Assembly (NCBI GenBank): GCA_013397075.1 | Contig: VWZS01000547.1 | Span: 248,240 to 312,239 of the forward strand | Direction: 5' to 3' | Source of the DNA: Rhabdornis inornatus | Lineage: Eukaryota > Chordata > Aves > Passeriformes > Rhabdornithidae | DNA: 64,000 nucleotides | Shown here: piece by piece, positions 11,790 through 22,778 of the stretch | How the letters are laid out: the number at the start of each line of letters is the position of its first letter | Position numbering within the stretch: the first letter of the stretch is position 1 | Made by a program: the position numbers and the translations under genes | Notes under the pieces: model-generated | Databases searched by the model: none | The model's input: only the letters and a program-made list of their open reading frames with translations | Told to the model about the DNA's origin: nothing

Positions 11790-12223
11790 ATCACTTCCAC
11801 CAATTTTTGCTAGGTTTCTGTAATGATACATATATTAGGTATGTAGCAAGAAGAGATCACTTTCTTCTTACTTGCATAACTTTACAAAATCTCCAGTGTA
11901 AAATTAATTAAAAATGGAAGGCCAAATTATGCCAGATGTAAATGGCCTTTTAAATAAAGGGAAGTGCTATATACACCCCTCTCTGGCACTGAAGAGATGC
12001 ACACTGTCTAATTTATAGAAGTGCCAAGCATTTAAAATCTCCAACCAAATTTATTTTTTTTCAAGAAAGGAGGGAAGTTCTTCAACCAAGCAATCTACAT
12101 CTCCCAGGAAAGGAAAACTTCTGTAAGAGTACTCACAGCTCTGTGTGCTCCAGTATCTTGCCCAGAACCAAAGCCTGGCTCAGTGTTCAATCCTTCAAGG
12201 CTCCAGCAAATAAATGCTCAACA
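11790..12223. other. spacer between two CR1 fragments
   Basis: AT-rich DNA with no recognised gene. It separates two CR1 remnants in opposite orientation, so they derive from independent insertions. Confidence 0.5.
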
Positions 12224-12412
12224 TTGAATCATTTAGGTTGGGAAAAAAACTCCAAGACCATCAAGTCCAACACTTAACCCAGAACTGCCAAGTCCACCAC
12301 TAATCCATGTCCCAAGTGCCACATCTACACATCTTTTAAATCCCTCCAGGGATGGTGACTCCACCAGTTCTCCAGGCTGGCTGTTCCAATGCTTGACAAC
12401 ACTTCCATGAGC
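12224..12412 (-). mobile_element. CR1 LINE fragment, ORF2 C-terminus and 3' UTR
   Basis: On the minus strand an open stretch reads VVKHWNSQPGELVESPSLEG and continues FKRCVDVALGTW. This matches the family's C-terminal HWN..P.E.VESPSLE.FK..VDVALGTW signature as I know it. Read on +, the sequence starts GAATCATTTAGGTTGG, the reverse complement of the CR1 3' end. The copy is 5'-truncated, lacks the reverse transcriptase and cannot move. The left boundary is clear, the right one is approximate. Confidence 0.9.
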
Positions 12413-13755
12413 CACTTCACATCTTTGCTGTGCTGCTTAATTCAGAACCACATCAAACCCTCCTCGAGCTGTGTACACTCCTGTGTTGGTTGCTAGTTTG
12501 AAAGGTCTTAAGGAACAGGCTGTCATTGACTGTCTTTGAACATCTTTCTAGGTTCCAGCACTATGGACATTTTGGACTATTTATTTTTTATCACAAGAGA
12601 ATTTCACAAGTCCTTTTGAAAGAAGAAGATACCTTCACCTCCTTGAAGAAAATGGGAGACACATTGCATAAAATGATTTTCACAATGATGAGAGTTTGAC
12701 AGAGACAAAATCTGCCAAGCTATAAATTTAAGCAAGGCACTTGCAGGAGTGAGATTACTTAGAAAAACAAAGTCACGGACAGTGATTATTTAGTTAGATT
12801 CTAAGAGGGAACAGAACCATCACATAGAGAACTTCCACCAGCCTTTAAGTCTCCTAAAGAGAACAAGATTTATTTTGACACAAATATCATAATAAAAAAG
12901 AGTAATTGAGGGTAGCCACAAGAGACATCAAAAATCTTCCTGGAGAGCCTAGGGCAAATCTATTTTTACTAGTGGGAAACCCAAAAGCTCATTAATTAGC
13001 ATTGCCAAAGACCTATCAACACTACTGGAAATACGTTCATTTTCTTGATCTAAATAATAATGCCAGGTGCAAAGGAGTTTTTCTGTAGAGATGGAAATTT
13101 GGGTTAGCACCAGTGATTTAATCTGAGCCTGTCCACATTGGAACCCTGAATACACAGAGAGTTTAAGACTACACCACAAAAAATGTTAGTTTAGGGTATG
13201 GGCACTCCTTGCATTGATTGCTAAAGAGGCAAGAACAGGAAATCACATAAGAAATATTTGCACAGTCAGTTGTCACTGAAATCTAGTTTGGTATCACATT
13301 AGAGGAGCATGAGGAGGGTGAAAAAAAATCACCAATTCCAGCACTTACAGGCACCACTCTAATATAATGCCTGAAGTTTTCAGGCCACCTAAGGATTTGC
13401 CCATCACCAGGCACAGCTGATGGCTCCACAAAATGATAGCTAGGACTTGTCAGGATGAAAAATAAGTAAGGAGTAATAATGAAATATTAATGTACACCCT
13501 GTTAAATTAAATGACAATATCATTTTCTTGTAATCCTTCTCTAACTCTGCTGGAAGAGTACAGTGTTGACATGATAATTTTATAAACTTCCTTGACAGTT
13601 CATGTTAAACCATCCTTCATTACCACAGATTGATAATTGGCACTTACAAAGGAAATGAAATGTCTGAAAAATTCATTAAACATGCCAAATATCTGAGGAG
13701 ACCCAGTGCAATGGCAAAGTTATCTAAATCACTGTGTAAGCAGCTAAAGGGCTGG
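12413..13755. other. unannotated AT-rich DNA
   Basis: No gene, element or RNA is recognised. A 76-codon minus-strand frame at 12949-13179 has no motif. Confidence 0.45.
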
Positions 13756-13893
13756 TTTCCTTTATAAGTTCTCAAAAAAAAAAAAAAAAAAAAAAAAAGT
13801 CATGACTTCCTATTATANNNNNNNNNNNNNTTTCCTTTAAAATTTCTAAAAAAAAAAAAAAAAAAAAAGAAAAAGTCATGACTTCCTATTATA
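13756..13893. other. assembly gap flanked by a repeated segment with poly-A
   Basis: Thirteen N residues occupy 13818-13830. The 62 bases to the left (13756-13817) and the 63 bases to the right (13831-13893) are near-identical. Each starts TTTCCTTTA, has a poly-A core (25 A at 13774-13798; 21 A, G, then 5 A at 13848-13874) and ends GTCATGACTTCCTATTATA. Differences are confined to the bases beside and inside the homopolymer. The simplest reading is one locus represented twice because contig ends that failed to merge over a long A run were placed side by side. Confidence 0.85.
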
Positions 13894-16239
13894 TTTTTAA
13901 TGCAATGGAAGTGAAGAAGTGAAGAAGTTACTTTGAGACAGATTCAAGAATTTCCTTCCATCAGGTGATTTTGGCAGCAATTTCAATTAAATCAATAAAG
14001 TTATAGCATTTGGCTTTAGATCTTCTCTCCCCTCCTTTCACCTTCCTCCAGGAAATAGAAAAAGGAGATAAATCCTAATTTCTGCAGCTATTCCCTTAAT
14101 AATCTATTACAACAGAGTCTTGTCAGAAAGCCTTATTCAGATATTTCAAAGTGACTAACTTCCACTGTACTTGTCATTTAATCCCTCACAGTTTATGCAG
14201 ACCCATCCAATAAACTGCAGACACCCTTCCCTCTAATGTATTTTGGCATTTAAATTTCCCATGGCTGCTCTATCTGTGCAGTTTAAACTGCTAGAAAAAG
14301 CAAGAATATTTTTAATTACAGAAAACTGCTAAATATCTGAGCAAAAGAAGTTCTCAAGGATATGCCAAATATCTTGGCCTATCCCACAACCCAGGCCAGG
14401 CTCAGGAAAAATTATGAAGAAACTAATAAGGAATAAAATTTCCTTTGTCAAAAGTACTCTTGGTTGGCTTTTCACTGCTTAATGGAGACGGAAAAACACT
14501 TATAAAAATCATGCTTTTTGCTAGCTACACAGAATCATAATAATTTTCCAAAATCATATAACAAGGACAGAAGGTGGAGAGAGCTGAACATCAGAACTGC
14601 CAGCTTCGTTTGAACATGAGCTGAGCACTGGAACACCTGTGACTGGATCATCCCCTGGCCACAACAGTTCACTGAAATTCTGGACACAGGAGAGGACAAG
14701 GTACAAGACAAAGTTGCCAGCTGTATGATACTTTTGATCCCACTACAATCATTTATTCTAGTGAGAAATCACAGCTACTTAAGCAAAACCACCATCTACC
14801 TTTACATGCAAATGAAATGGCAGAACCAGATCTTTTTCAACTTCAACATGACTGAAATTTTCAGTTTCTCTTTCTCTAAAATAATAAAAAGTATTCAGTA
14901 AATTAATTATCTTATCTACAAAGGAACATTTTATGAGGCTCACTTGTTTCTTTTGATTGAAGCTGGATACTTGGTGTATCAAACAATTCAGTGATGAATC
15001 AGAGATGAATTTCTGCTGCCTCTTCCATGCTCCACATCTCAGAAGCTTCATATTCTGGACAAGTTGCAAGACCTTTAGCATAATTGACTTTAAAGTGGCA
15101 TCCTGCCCTCTGAAAAAAAACTTTACATTTCCTAATGTAGTTAGTTATTTTCCCAAACTGTTTAATTTATCTAATGAAGCAGAGAAGGACAAAGCATTAC
15201 TAATATACATTATAGGGTGAAAGATTGATTGAATTTTTTGAGACTCTATAAATAGACTTCTGAAAGTATAGGTGAAAGAAAGACCAGTATGGTAGATATA
15301 GATAACCAAAAAATTCTGCCATGGTTGTATTTCCCTCTAATTAACCATCAGCTCTTCTAATTGATAACAGGAATGTGAGATACAAAACACATCTCTCAGG
15401 AACTGGCCTAACTTCCACAGGTTTTTGAAAGTTCTATGAAAAGCTGTATTAGCCCATGCCTCAAGGTTTATGAGGCAATAATCACAAGGCTTTGCTGAGA
15501 GCTGTAGAGCAAGGATGTGTTCTAGGGCTCTGAAAATCCTCAGCAGAACCCTCGTGAGTGGCAGCAGCCACCCCATGCCCAGCTCTCACAACATCCATTT
15601 CTTACAGGACCAGGACAAACCTCAGGGAAAAAGGCACTGGAAGTGGCAGCCCCATGTGATACCCATGTGAGGCAGTGTGAATTTATATTTTAAGGTGCTC
15701 TAGGATCTTGTAAAACCACAGAATAAATTATTTCCATATTTCAGCTCTGACCTTACCGTAAAACTTTTGCTCCATGAATAATCCCATTTCATTATTGCAA
15801 GGTTGCATTTCTGAAGGTTGGTTGTAAATTATATCTATAAATAATGTCACAAGTTACTGTTTGCAAGTTGCTTGTAACTTTTATCTTTAGGAAGGCCTGT
15901 CCTTAGACCACCTCAATTCTGGTCCTTCACCTTTGCTATTCAGCTGAAAATCCAAAATATATAGTGATGGCTGCTTGAGTTTGTATCTATGCTGTGAATT
16001 TCCATTTAAATTTCTTCCCTAATGACAACAGAACTTGCCTAGACAATCTGAACCATCAAGCTACTGCTCTGGACATCATATTTTTACTTTAACCTTTGTT
16101 TTCTCACAGTGTGTTCTCTGACCATCAAAGACTCAAAGGAAAAGGAAAGTTGGGGGTAGGTCAGATGACTGGATTCTAATTTTTGTCACCCCATAAAAAG
16201 ATCAAATCCGCTCCTTTGTGACTTGCCCAAATTCCATGG
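13894..16239. other. unannotated AT-rich DNA
   Basis: No gene or element is recognised. Open frames at 14779-15081 (-) and 14957-15220 (+) overlap each other and have no domain. A short tandem GTGAAGAA duplication lies at about 13911-13926. Confidence 0.45.
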
Positions 16240-16345
16240 AAATCAATGTAAAGACTCACATTGATTTGACAGAGTATCTTTGCCAGCTCTTTAACATTTC
16301 TAAAGCAAAATTTAATTGGCCGCCTAATTAAAGACTTAATTAATG
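16240..16345. promoter_or_regulatory. inverted repeat and homeodomain-type site cluster
   Basis: AAATCAATGT (16240-16249) and ACATTGATTT (16258-16267) form a perfect 10-bp inverted repeat around an 8-base spacer. The arm contains ATCAAT, the core of ONECUT-type sites. About 60 bases on, TTAATTGGCCGCC is followed by TAATTA (16325-16330) and TTAATTAA (16336-16343), typical homeodomain cores beside a retained CpG. This looks like a compact enhancer module. The assignment rests on motif content only. Confidence 0.25.
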
Positions 16346-17539
16346 CCTGGATGATGTTTTCTGAAAAAGAACTGAAATTAATGCTCATGGTATTCAAAAT
16401 TCTCCATACCAGCCTACTGATTCTATGCTGATTAAAATCTCCTGAATGTATTATATATATAGAATTACAGAAATCAATAATTAAAAAGAAAACAAACACA
16501 GAGCTTATTCATTTAAGAGGAGAAAGAAGATTCACCTCCTTTCTCTACCTTAAGAGCTTACTATAACCACTAAAGCCCAGAGAAATTTATGTTTTTATTT
16601 ACAAAAGACTGAATGCTATAAAAGATGCAGAGGTCTCTTTTTTCTTGTTCTTTTTCTTTTTTTTTTTTTTTTGACCCTTGTAATAAAGCTGATGTTTTTC
16701 TTGCTTTAGCCTGAAAGAAAATAGCTGATTCTCAGGTGGAAAAATAATTAGTAACATGGGAAGCTGAATGAATTTTGAGATATTGAGTAAAATGTAGTTT
16801 GAACTGTCAGGTTTACTCACTTACCCACAGGAACTACAAAGCAGCAAAGAAATAAAACCCTCTTAGAACTTAAAGCTTTCATTGACCTATTCCCTCTGGC
16901 TGTTTTTTTCCCCAAAACTCTCTTTTCCCAGTGGTTCCTATTAGAAACACAAATAGTTTGCCTCTCTGCATAGTGACAAATGTCATACTAACTTCTTTTA
17001 AAAACACTATTAAATTATTATTACCTTTTAATATGAGGATAGAACAACTATGCAACCTGTACAGTCAAATACACTTCACAGGAGCACTTGCAGTGCCTGG
17101 ATTGTCAAAGGAAATGGGACTTATCAGTAGTTCATGTATCACTATTTATTAGGCCAAAGGGAGTTGCCCTTTGTTTGGCACCCTGACCAGCACAGGTGTA
17201 GGGCCTGCCAATAACAGCAGGAAAAGATCTTTGTATGGATTGGCACAGAGGATCCTTGCAGCCTCTCCCATACACTACTGCGAAAAATTTATGGATAGAA
17301 ATTGATTCTTGGTGTTGCAATTATGAAAGAATAAGAAAGACTAGCACCCAGTGCCTCAGCAGGCCACTGAGTCTATTGTTGTTTGTGATGTTTTGTACCT
17401 TTTGTTCATGTAGGGGTTTTTTTGTACCCTCTTCGAAGTCAAGAGCCCCAGGTGTATCAATGACAGGGCTCGAACAGGGCAGCTGGAGCTCCACGCCTGG
17501 TCTGAGATGCGTGTTGTCTTTGGGATCTCAGGAACCTTG
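16346..17539. other. unannotated DNA upstream of a CR1 relic
   Basis: AT-rich, with a T-rich run at 16637-16672. CpGs become more frequent at about 17430-17520 (TTCGAA, CTCGAAC, CACGCC, TGCGTG). That stretch may be the diverged 5' continuation of the CR1 copy that follows, but I could not match it. Confidence 0.35.
16637..16672. repeat. T-rich simple sequence
   Basis: A pyrimidine run ending in 16 consecutive T residues (16657-16672). No retroposon body is recognised on either side. Confidence 0.85.
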
Positions 17540-17882
17540 TAGAAAAACTTGAGAGACTGGAAGGCCACAATGGATGGCTATAAACTCCTTTATGAATGTA
17601 GGAAGGGAAGAAGAAGAGGTGAAGTTGCATTTTATGTAACAGAAAAATCTGAATGTATGAAGGTGAGCTGAGACCACAAGAAGTCTCTTGAGTGCCTTTG
17701 GATTAGGACTAGTGGGGTCACCCCTGAGGGGGAGTTTAGGTTTGGTGTGTGTTACTGACCCCCTAATCAGAATGGTGAGGCTGATGAAACCTTTCTTTGG
17801 CTGCTGAAGGAACTCTTGGACCCACAGAACCTGGTCCTCAGGTGTGACTTCAATAACCCAAGCACTTGTGAGAACAGCACAA
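17540..17882 (+). mobile_element. CR1 LINE relic, ORF2 endonuclease region
   Basis: Two frames match the apurinic endonuclease part of CR1 ORF2. From 17570, MDGYKLLYECRKGRRRGEV followed by AFYV corresponds to the family's DGY.LFR.DR.GRRGGGVALYV. From about 17745, VCY*PPNQNGEADETF corresponds to VCYRPP.Q..EADE.F, with the family's conserved R codon now TGA, as expected from CpG decay. Then LVLRCDFNNPSTCE corresponds to the LVLMGDFN.P..CW motif, with the G of GDFN changed to C. Similarity fades after about 17882. The copy is dead: frameshifted, stopped and lacking reverse transcriptase. A 202-codon open frame on the opposite strand (17528-18136) overlaps it and is therefore antisense noise. Confidence 0.85.
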
Positions 17883-18949
17883 ATTCTGCCTGGCGGGAGC
17901 AGCTCCAGCTGTGGGTCTGACACAGCCTCTGCCTGTTTCAAGCTCCAGAGAAGGTGATGACAGCGATCATCCCTCTCAAAGCATCTGCTCCTTTGCTCTG
18001 ATGCCTGCACTCTCACTAGAATTTCTGGTTTGAGCCTGAGTTTTCCCAGCCCGGCAGCAGTGGGTGCATGAGTTTCCCCATCTGCCAGCAGCCTTTGGCC
18101 GCTTGCCTGTTCCTCTGGCCACAGGGGTGTTTGCACCCTGTTGTTGTGCCCTTAGAGCTCAGTGGCCCAAGCAAGACCAGGTTATGCTGCTCTCTGCTAA
18201 GGGCTGCCGCCTCCTCTCCCCACATTTTGTTCCCTTCAGCTGACCTGCACTGCTCCTAAAGCACTGCTTGCATCAAGTGCACCTTCAGGGAAGCACAGAG
18301 AGCCCAAATGAGGAGCTGCAGGATGTTCCTCACAAGGACAACAAGCTATTTATTTTGTAACAACTCCTCTCTTACACTCCCCCTCAGAAGAATTTAAGTG
18401 TCCCACCATTCCTTGTTTAGCTGTGCCCGGTAGAAGCACCAATTTCTTTGTGCAATGGCACTAGTGACCTGTAGCTGAGCCCCTTCACTCCAGCCTGCTT
18501 TTCCTAGGGGGTGGAAGTGGCTCTGAGTGCAAATTCCACTGCACTGTGAGGCCACAAGGCTCAGTGCTGTACCCAGCCTCTGCCAGACTGGGTATGAAGG
18601 CTCTGAGCAATGCCAGCCTGAAACAGGACACAAGCATGGTATTGTCACACAAGTCAGAACTGTATTTCTTATTTTCTCTTACAAGTCAGTATTTTGTTAG
18701 CACTGTTGCTTGTGTCAATCATATTTAGGAATTCCCATTCATATGTGCACTTTTCATTAAACACTAAGGTCGTGGTCCTTCAAGAATAAAAGGTGGATTA
18801 AAATTCTGTGTATAAGAAAGAAGAATGGGGTGATTTCACTTGCTAAAATCTCACCTGCTTCAGCCAAAGATATTAAAAGCACATGAAGCAGTACTAGCTA
18901 TAACCTTCCACTGAAAGATGCTGTTTGTAAAGAACATCAATAAACAGGG
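17883..18949. other. unannotated DNA, GC-richer at 17883-18250
   Basis: The GC-richer left part carries unremarkable open frames on both strands. It could be a more diverged continuation of the CR1 insertion but does not match what I recall of the family after the GDFN motif. The rest is AT-rich with nothing recognised. Confidence 0.4.
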
Positions 18950-19401
18950 AAATGGCTGCATGGATGTGGAAAGTCTCCACTGCCCAGCTGCTGAAAAGTA
19001 AAGAAATCAAAAGCCACAAGCTCCAAAAAGTGGAAGCCTACAGGAAGGATGAGAAAGAAATTGTTATGGAGAGATTGCACATAGTATTCCTACCAGAAAA
19101 ATGTAGGGAAAGTAATTACAGAGAGATCCAGGTCTTGGCAGATAGCAGAACAGTTGGGAAAGTCATGAGGGAACTTCTCAGCACCATGATAAGCATCAAT
19201 CCCTTCCATGGCACCATGAAAAGTGGAAAGTGTAAATGACATTCCATAATTACTTCTATACTAAAAGTCATTGTTAGAGGGTGAGGAGGGCATGGAGAGT
19301 ATCAAGGCAAACCAGTAGTGATCCAGAGTGCAAACTCGATACTGGGCACGGAGCAGAATGGGGGGAACACTTTTAAGAACAACTTATTCAAAAGCTATTA
19401 A
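18950..19401 (+). other. unidentified open frame of 95 codons
   Basis: The frame 18952-19239 starts at ATG with MAAWMWKVSTAQLLKS and is K/E-rich and hydrophilic. No domain, signal peptide or membrane segment is visible. It lies 160 bases upstream of a CpG-richer coding-like block in a different frame. It may be part of the same unidentified remnant or a chance frame. Confidence 0.15.
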
Positions 19402-19694
19402 AACAGCCAATCCCTGTTAAATTGTGTAGAGAAGGAAATACGCCCTGGAGGGAGTGCAAACCAGAAGATTGACTTTTTCAAATTCACAGCTGTGGTGGAG
19501 CAATCAAAGAGTTCAATGGCAGCTTTCCCCTCAGAGACGAGACAACCCGGGGCCATACGACCTCAACCTTTGATACACACAAGGAAAACCTAATGAGAGA
19601 CTTGCGACAGAATTTGGTGTCCAGAAGTGACAAATTGCAAGCTTTGCTGACCCTTCGTGAAGGCAAAGTTTCCAACTTTCATCAGCAAAATTGA
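19402..19694 (+). other. coding-like, CpG-enriched block of unknown origin
   Basis: Two overlapping plus-strand frames look protein-like. Frame A is open 19402-19590 (for example VEKEIRPGGSANQKIDFFKF). Frame B is open 19473-19691 (for example KENLMRDLRQNLVSRSDKLQ) and stops with TGA at 19692-19694. Frame B could begin at a fair acceptor, CTTTTTCAAATTCACAG ending at 19489. About eight CpGs occur within 330 bases, well above the local level. Inside frame B, TTGGTGTCCAGAAGTG (19614-19629) resembles the tRNA-Leu primer-binding site of ERV-L retroviruses with one extra C, just after a CGACA that could end an LTR. A terminal exon, a frameshifted pseudogene and an old ERV-L leader all remain possible. 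I recognise no protein family. Confidence 0.25.
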
Positions 19695-20764
19695 GTGACT
19701 GAGACAAGCTTGGAAACTGAGACATGCAAGGAAAGGAAAACTGACTCTAACCAGAAACAGGTTGATAAAAGCAGCTTAATTCCACATTCTTGCCAGCCAA
19801 AAGTGAGATGGCAATGGAGGAACACAAAATATACCATAAGAGCATCAACACACGATTAAGATGGCATCATTGGCTGGGAAAATTGATTTGCTTCCCCCAA
19901 ATCAACACTGCTTGAGAAGAGGTGCTCTGGTGATTTAGTCATTGCTAAATTCAGGTAGAACCAGGAGGGATCCAAGTGTTCACAATCACAAGAAAATAAA
20001 TTAGATTAAACTCTCCCAAGCTGTCACAGCTTCCAAAAAGGCTTACTTTGGATTTTGGCTACAGGATAAAGCACAGGCACAGCACAAAACAGAAAGCTTA
20101 TCTTTAAGAGCTTGCATCTTTGTAATTGCCAGAATGTTAACTGTAGGAGATTGAAGCACTGAAAACAAGTCAGTTAATATTTCCAAGTGCCAGAGATTTT
20201 ACCCAGATTTCTGACACCATATCTCATGCAGTTAATAAGTTTCATGCTGATTATTAAACTGAACAATGCAGAATATCATGCTGCTGGCAAAAATCCCCAT
20301 TATCATTAATAAGATTAGAAATTTGCCTCTAAAAATGAAGAAACAGCTCTAAGCAATTGATCTGTGCCTCCAGAAGCCTAATAATGTGAAAAACCAAGTG
20401 ATTTGTCCCATCAGCCTCTGTTCTAGCTCCTATTCTAGCAGCAAAAGAACATTTCTGACAATTAAAAATCTCTACAGATGGAGCAAATGTTAACTTTTAG
20501 AAGATTTTTGCTAGATCAGAGCATGAGATCTGAAACACTGTCCCTTACAGCCATCATCATTGACAGCTTCAGAACAGAAAGTAATAGTCAAACCCAATGA
20601 TTTGGGGGTTCTGCTGGAGGCAGAGCTTTTCTAAACAAGCTGGATATGTGCGTGCCAAGAACTGAACCTCTCTGGAATGTCAAGTTAGGTACCTGAAGGC
20701 AGAGACACCCAAAGTCACTAGTAAAGCTTAAAAAGCGTAGGCATAATTCCCAACGCCCACACAA
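19695..20764. other. unannotated AT-rich DNA
   Basis: AATAAA at 19992-19997 could serve as a polyadenylation signal if the preceding block were a terminal exon. Otherwise nothing is recognised. Confidence 0.4.
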
Positions 20765-20780
20765 TCTCTCTCTCTCTCTC
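20765..20780. repeat. (TC)8 microsatellite
   Basis: Eight perfect TC units followed by AAAAAAGCTT. Confidence 0.95.
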
Positions 20781-22139
20781 AAAAAAGCTTACACTGGCAA
20801 ATTGAGAATAAATCACTCCTCACAGAAAGTCTTAAATGACAGGATTTGGCTGCAGTGCCTACAATTCTTCACTGAAATGTTACATCATGTCACTTTTTAT
20901 TGTCCTGTGTGCATGCAAATGTGTACAAAATTAGTGCTGCTGCTGCAGATGAGGAGATGAACAACTGCTCTTCCTAAGCTTGAATGCTTTAAAAAAATCA
21001 TTGATATAATGAAATCTAATTAAGAACAAGCTTAGTGTCCTTTTTTTTTAAATTTTATTTTAGGAAAAGGGGAAGAAGCAGAACTCAGACAAATTGTGTG
21101 CCAAAAAAAAGAAAAAAACACCTAGAAAAATAACCCCTTTTCAGTGTCATCATAGCAACAAAGTTTAAGAAAGGAAAACATATCAGTAGCAGAATGTTTT
21201 TAAAGAACTCACAGTAAAACCCAGAAACAAAAACCTAGAGGAAAAGCAGATTTAAAGGTTCTGAGTACACTCTCAGATTGAGACCAATCAAACTGAGGGT
21301 TAACAATCAATACTCTTTAGGCGTGTTAAAGCTTCACCTTCTAGCTATAAAAAATTCCAATGGTGGCTCCTATATTTGTATGTGGAATTTTGACAGCAGA
21401 GCAGATATATCTTCATCAGCACTTTGTGTTTGCCTGCCCCCTCACTTCAGTTCTTATTGTCATTTTGCAATATATTAATGATCCCAATCATCGAGTGATT
21501 CCAGTTAGGCTGCAAGAGGTTCTCTGAAATAGGCAGCACTCCTTATAATGATAGATTGCAGGAATAATGGCCTCTTTACTGAAAGCAAAACATCAGAAAA
21601 CTGCCTTAAAAATGGCAGGAGAGGAGGGACTGAAGATAGTGAGTGCTTCATTAGCAGAAATGGAATCAACTGTTTTAGTTGGCAGCATCATTTTATGCAG
21701 CCTCTGCAAGGCTTACCTGTGTATTAATGATCATGCAGGCATTAAACATCAGACACCAAGGAACGTAAAGTGTTAAGAAAAGATTATTAAGTAAGAGATG
21801 GACTTAAATGATCTTAAAACTTAACTCTTAAGAGTTTTTCTGTACACCAGAAAAATATGCAGTGTTTTTCTTTCGTTGTAACTCCTAAACACAAGCATGT
21901 AAATTTAATAACTTAATTCTAGGGACTCTGTAGACAAGAGAAAATTGTACAGGTACTGAAGAGACTTCTTGAGCAAGACCTGAACTGGAGCAACCATCTT
22001 TCTCTCTGAGGCTGTCAATGGAAAAAGTCCATTGGTTTGGCACACCTTAAACAGTCTGAAACTTGAAGTGTTAAATAAAAATAGCATCATTCGCAGGTCA
22101 ATTAAAGCAAACAGTGTTTTTCTCCCTTCCTCTCCCATT
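20781..22139. other. unannotated AT-rich DNA
   Basis: No gene or element is recognised. An open frame of 69 codons at 21567-21776 (+) has no motif. Confidence 0.45.
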
Positions 22140-22640
22140 CACCCTCCCTTTTATTTCATTGGACTTGCTGCAGAACTGACTAAATCTCATCCCTTTCAAC
22201 TGCCCTGAAAAGCTCTTTAATTGCTTTCTGCTACTCCAATTAGTAAATGCAACATGGTGGCCATTATTATATTTCCAGGTGCTCTACAGATTTTCTGACA
22301 ATAAACTAGACTGATGAAAACCATGAATGCACAAACAATCTGTAAAGTTTAATGTTTCCATTCATTAGGCTGAGTAAGAAAAATAGCATTAATATGGATA
22401 AGTCCTTCAACTTCCCCCATTAATAGCTGGTCTTAATTCACAGGTGCCTTTTTAATCTCTCCTGAATTCCTCTAGAACCTAATGAATACATGTAATAATA
22501 ACATCAATTCAGAATTTAATCCTGATTCTAGTCTGTCTTAAATTAGACCTCAGTCATTAAGAGATTACAGGATAGTGAATGATAGTTAATCAATGTGTTT
22601 AATTTGGCCCCATTATTTATTTGATACAGTTTCTCACATA
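22140..22640. promoter_or_regulatory. candidate conserved non-coding element
   Basis: About 500 bases of repeat-free, moderately AT-rich sequence packed with homeodomain and forkhead-type words (CAATTAGTAAATG, CATTAATAGC, AACATCAATTC, TCATTAAGAG, GATAGTTAATC). This texture is typical of developmental enhancers in gene deserts. The call is by texture only and needs cross-species alignment. Confidence 0.2.
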
Positions 22641-22778
22641 GTGACTATAAATCTTTTTCCCCCAAGCTTGGCCACCAGCAATCCTGAAATATTGAGTGAA
22701 AAAATATTAGATTTGATGATCCTCTTAAGTGCAGGTTAAACTATAATTAATCTCTCTGCGTGTGCTCAAACCTTTCAG
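22641..22778. other. short AT-rich spacer
   Basis: No feature is recognised apart from a pyrimidine-rich stretch (TCTCTCTGCGTGTGCTC) that would act as the tract of the acceptor at 22778. Confidence 0.4.

Noticed and set aside
17465..17500. GCTCGAACAGGGC as a possible tRNA T-loop region
   Set aside because: No A-box or acceptor stem at the right distance, so it does not form a tRNA.
17528..18136. 202-codon minus-strand open frame, the longest in the window
   Set aside because: Its left part is antisense to a clear CR1 ORF2 relic and the rest lies in GC-richer, stop-poor sequence. No domain is visible.
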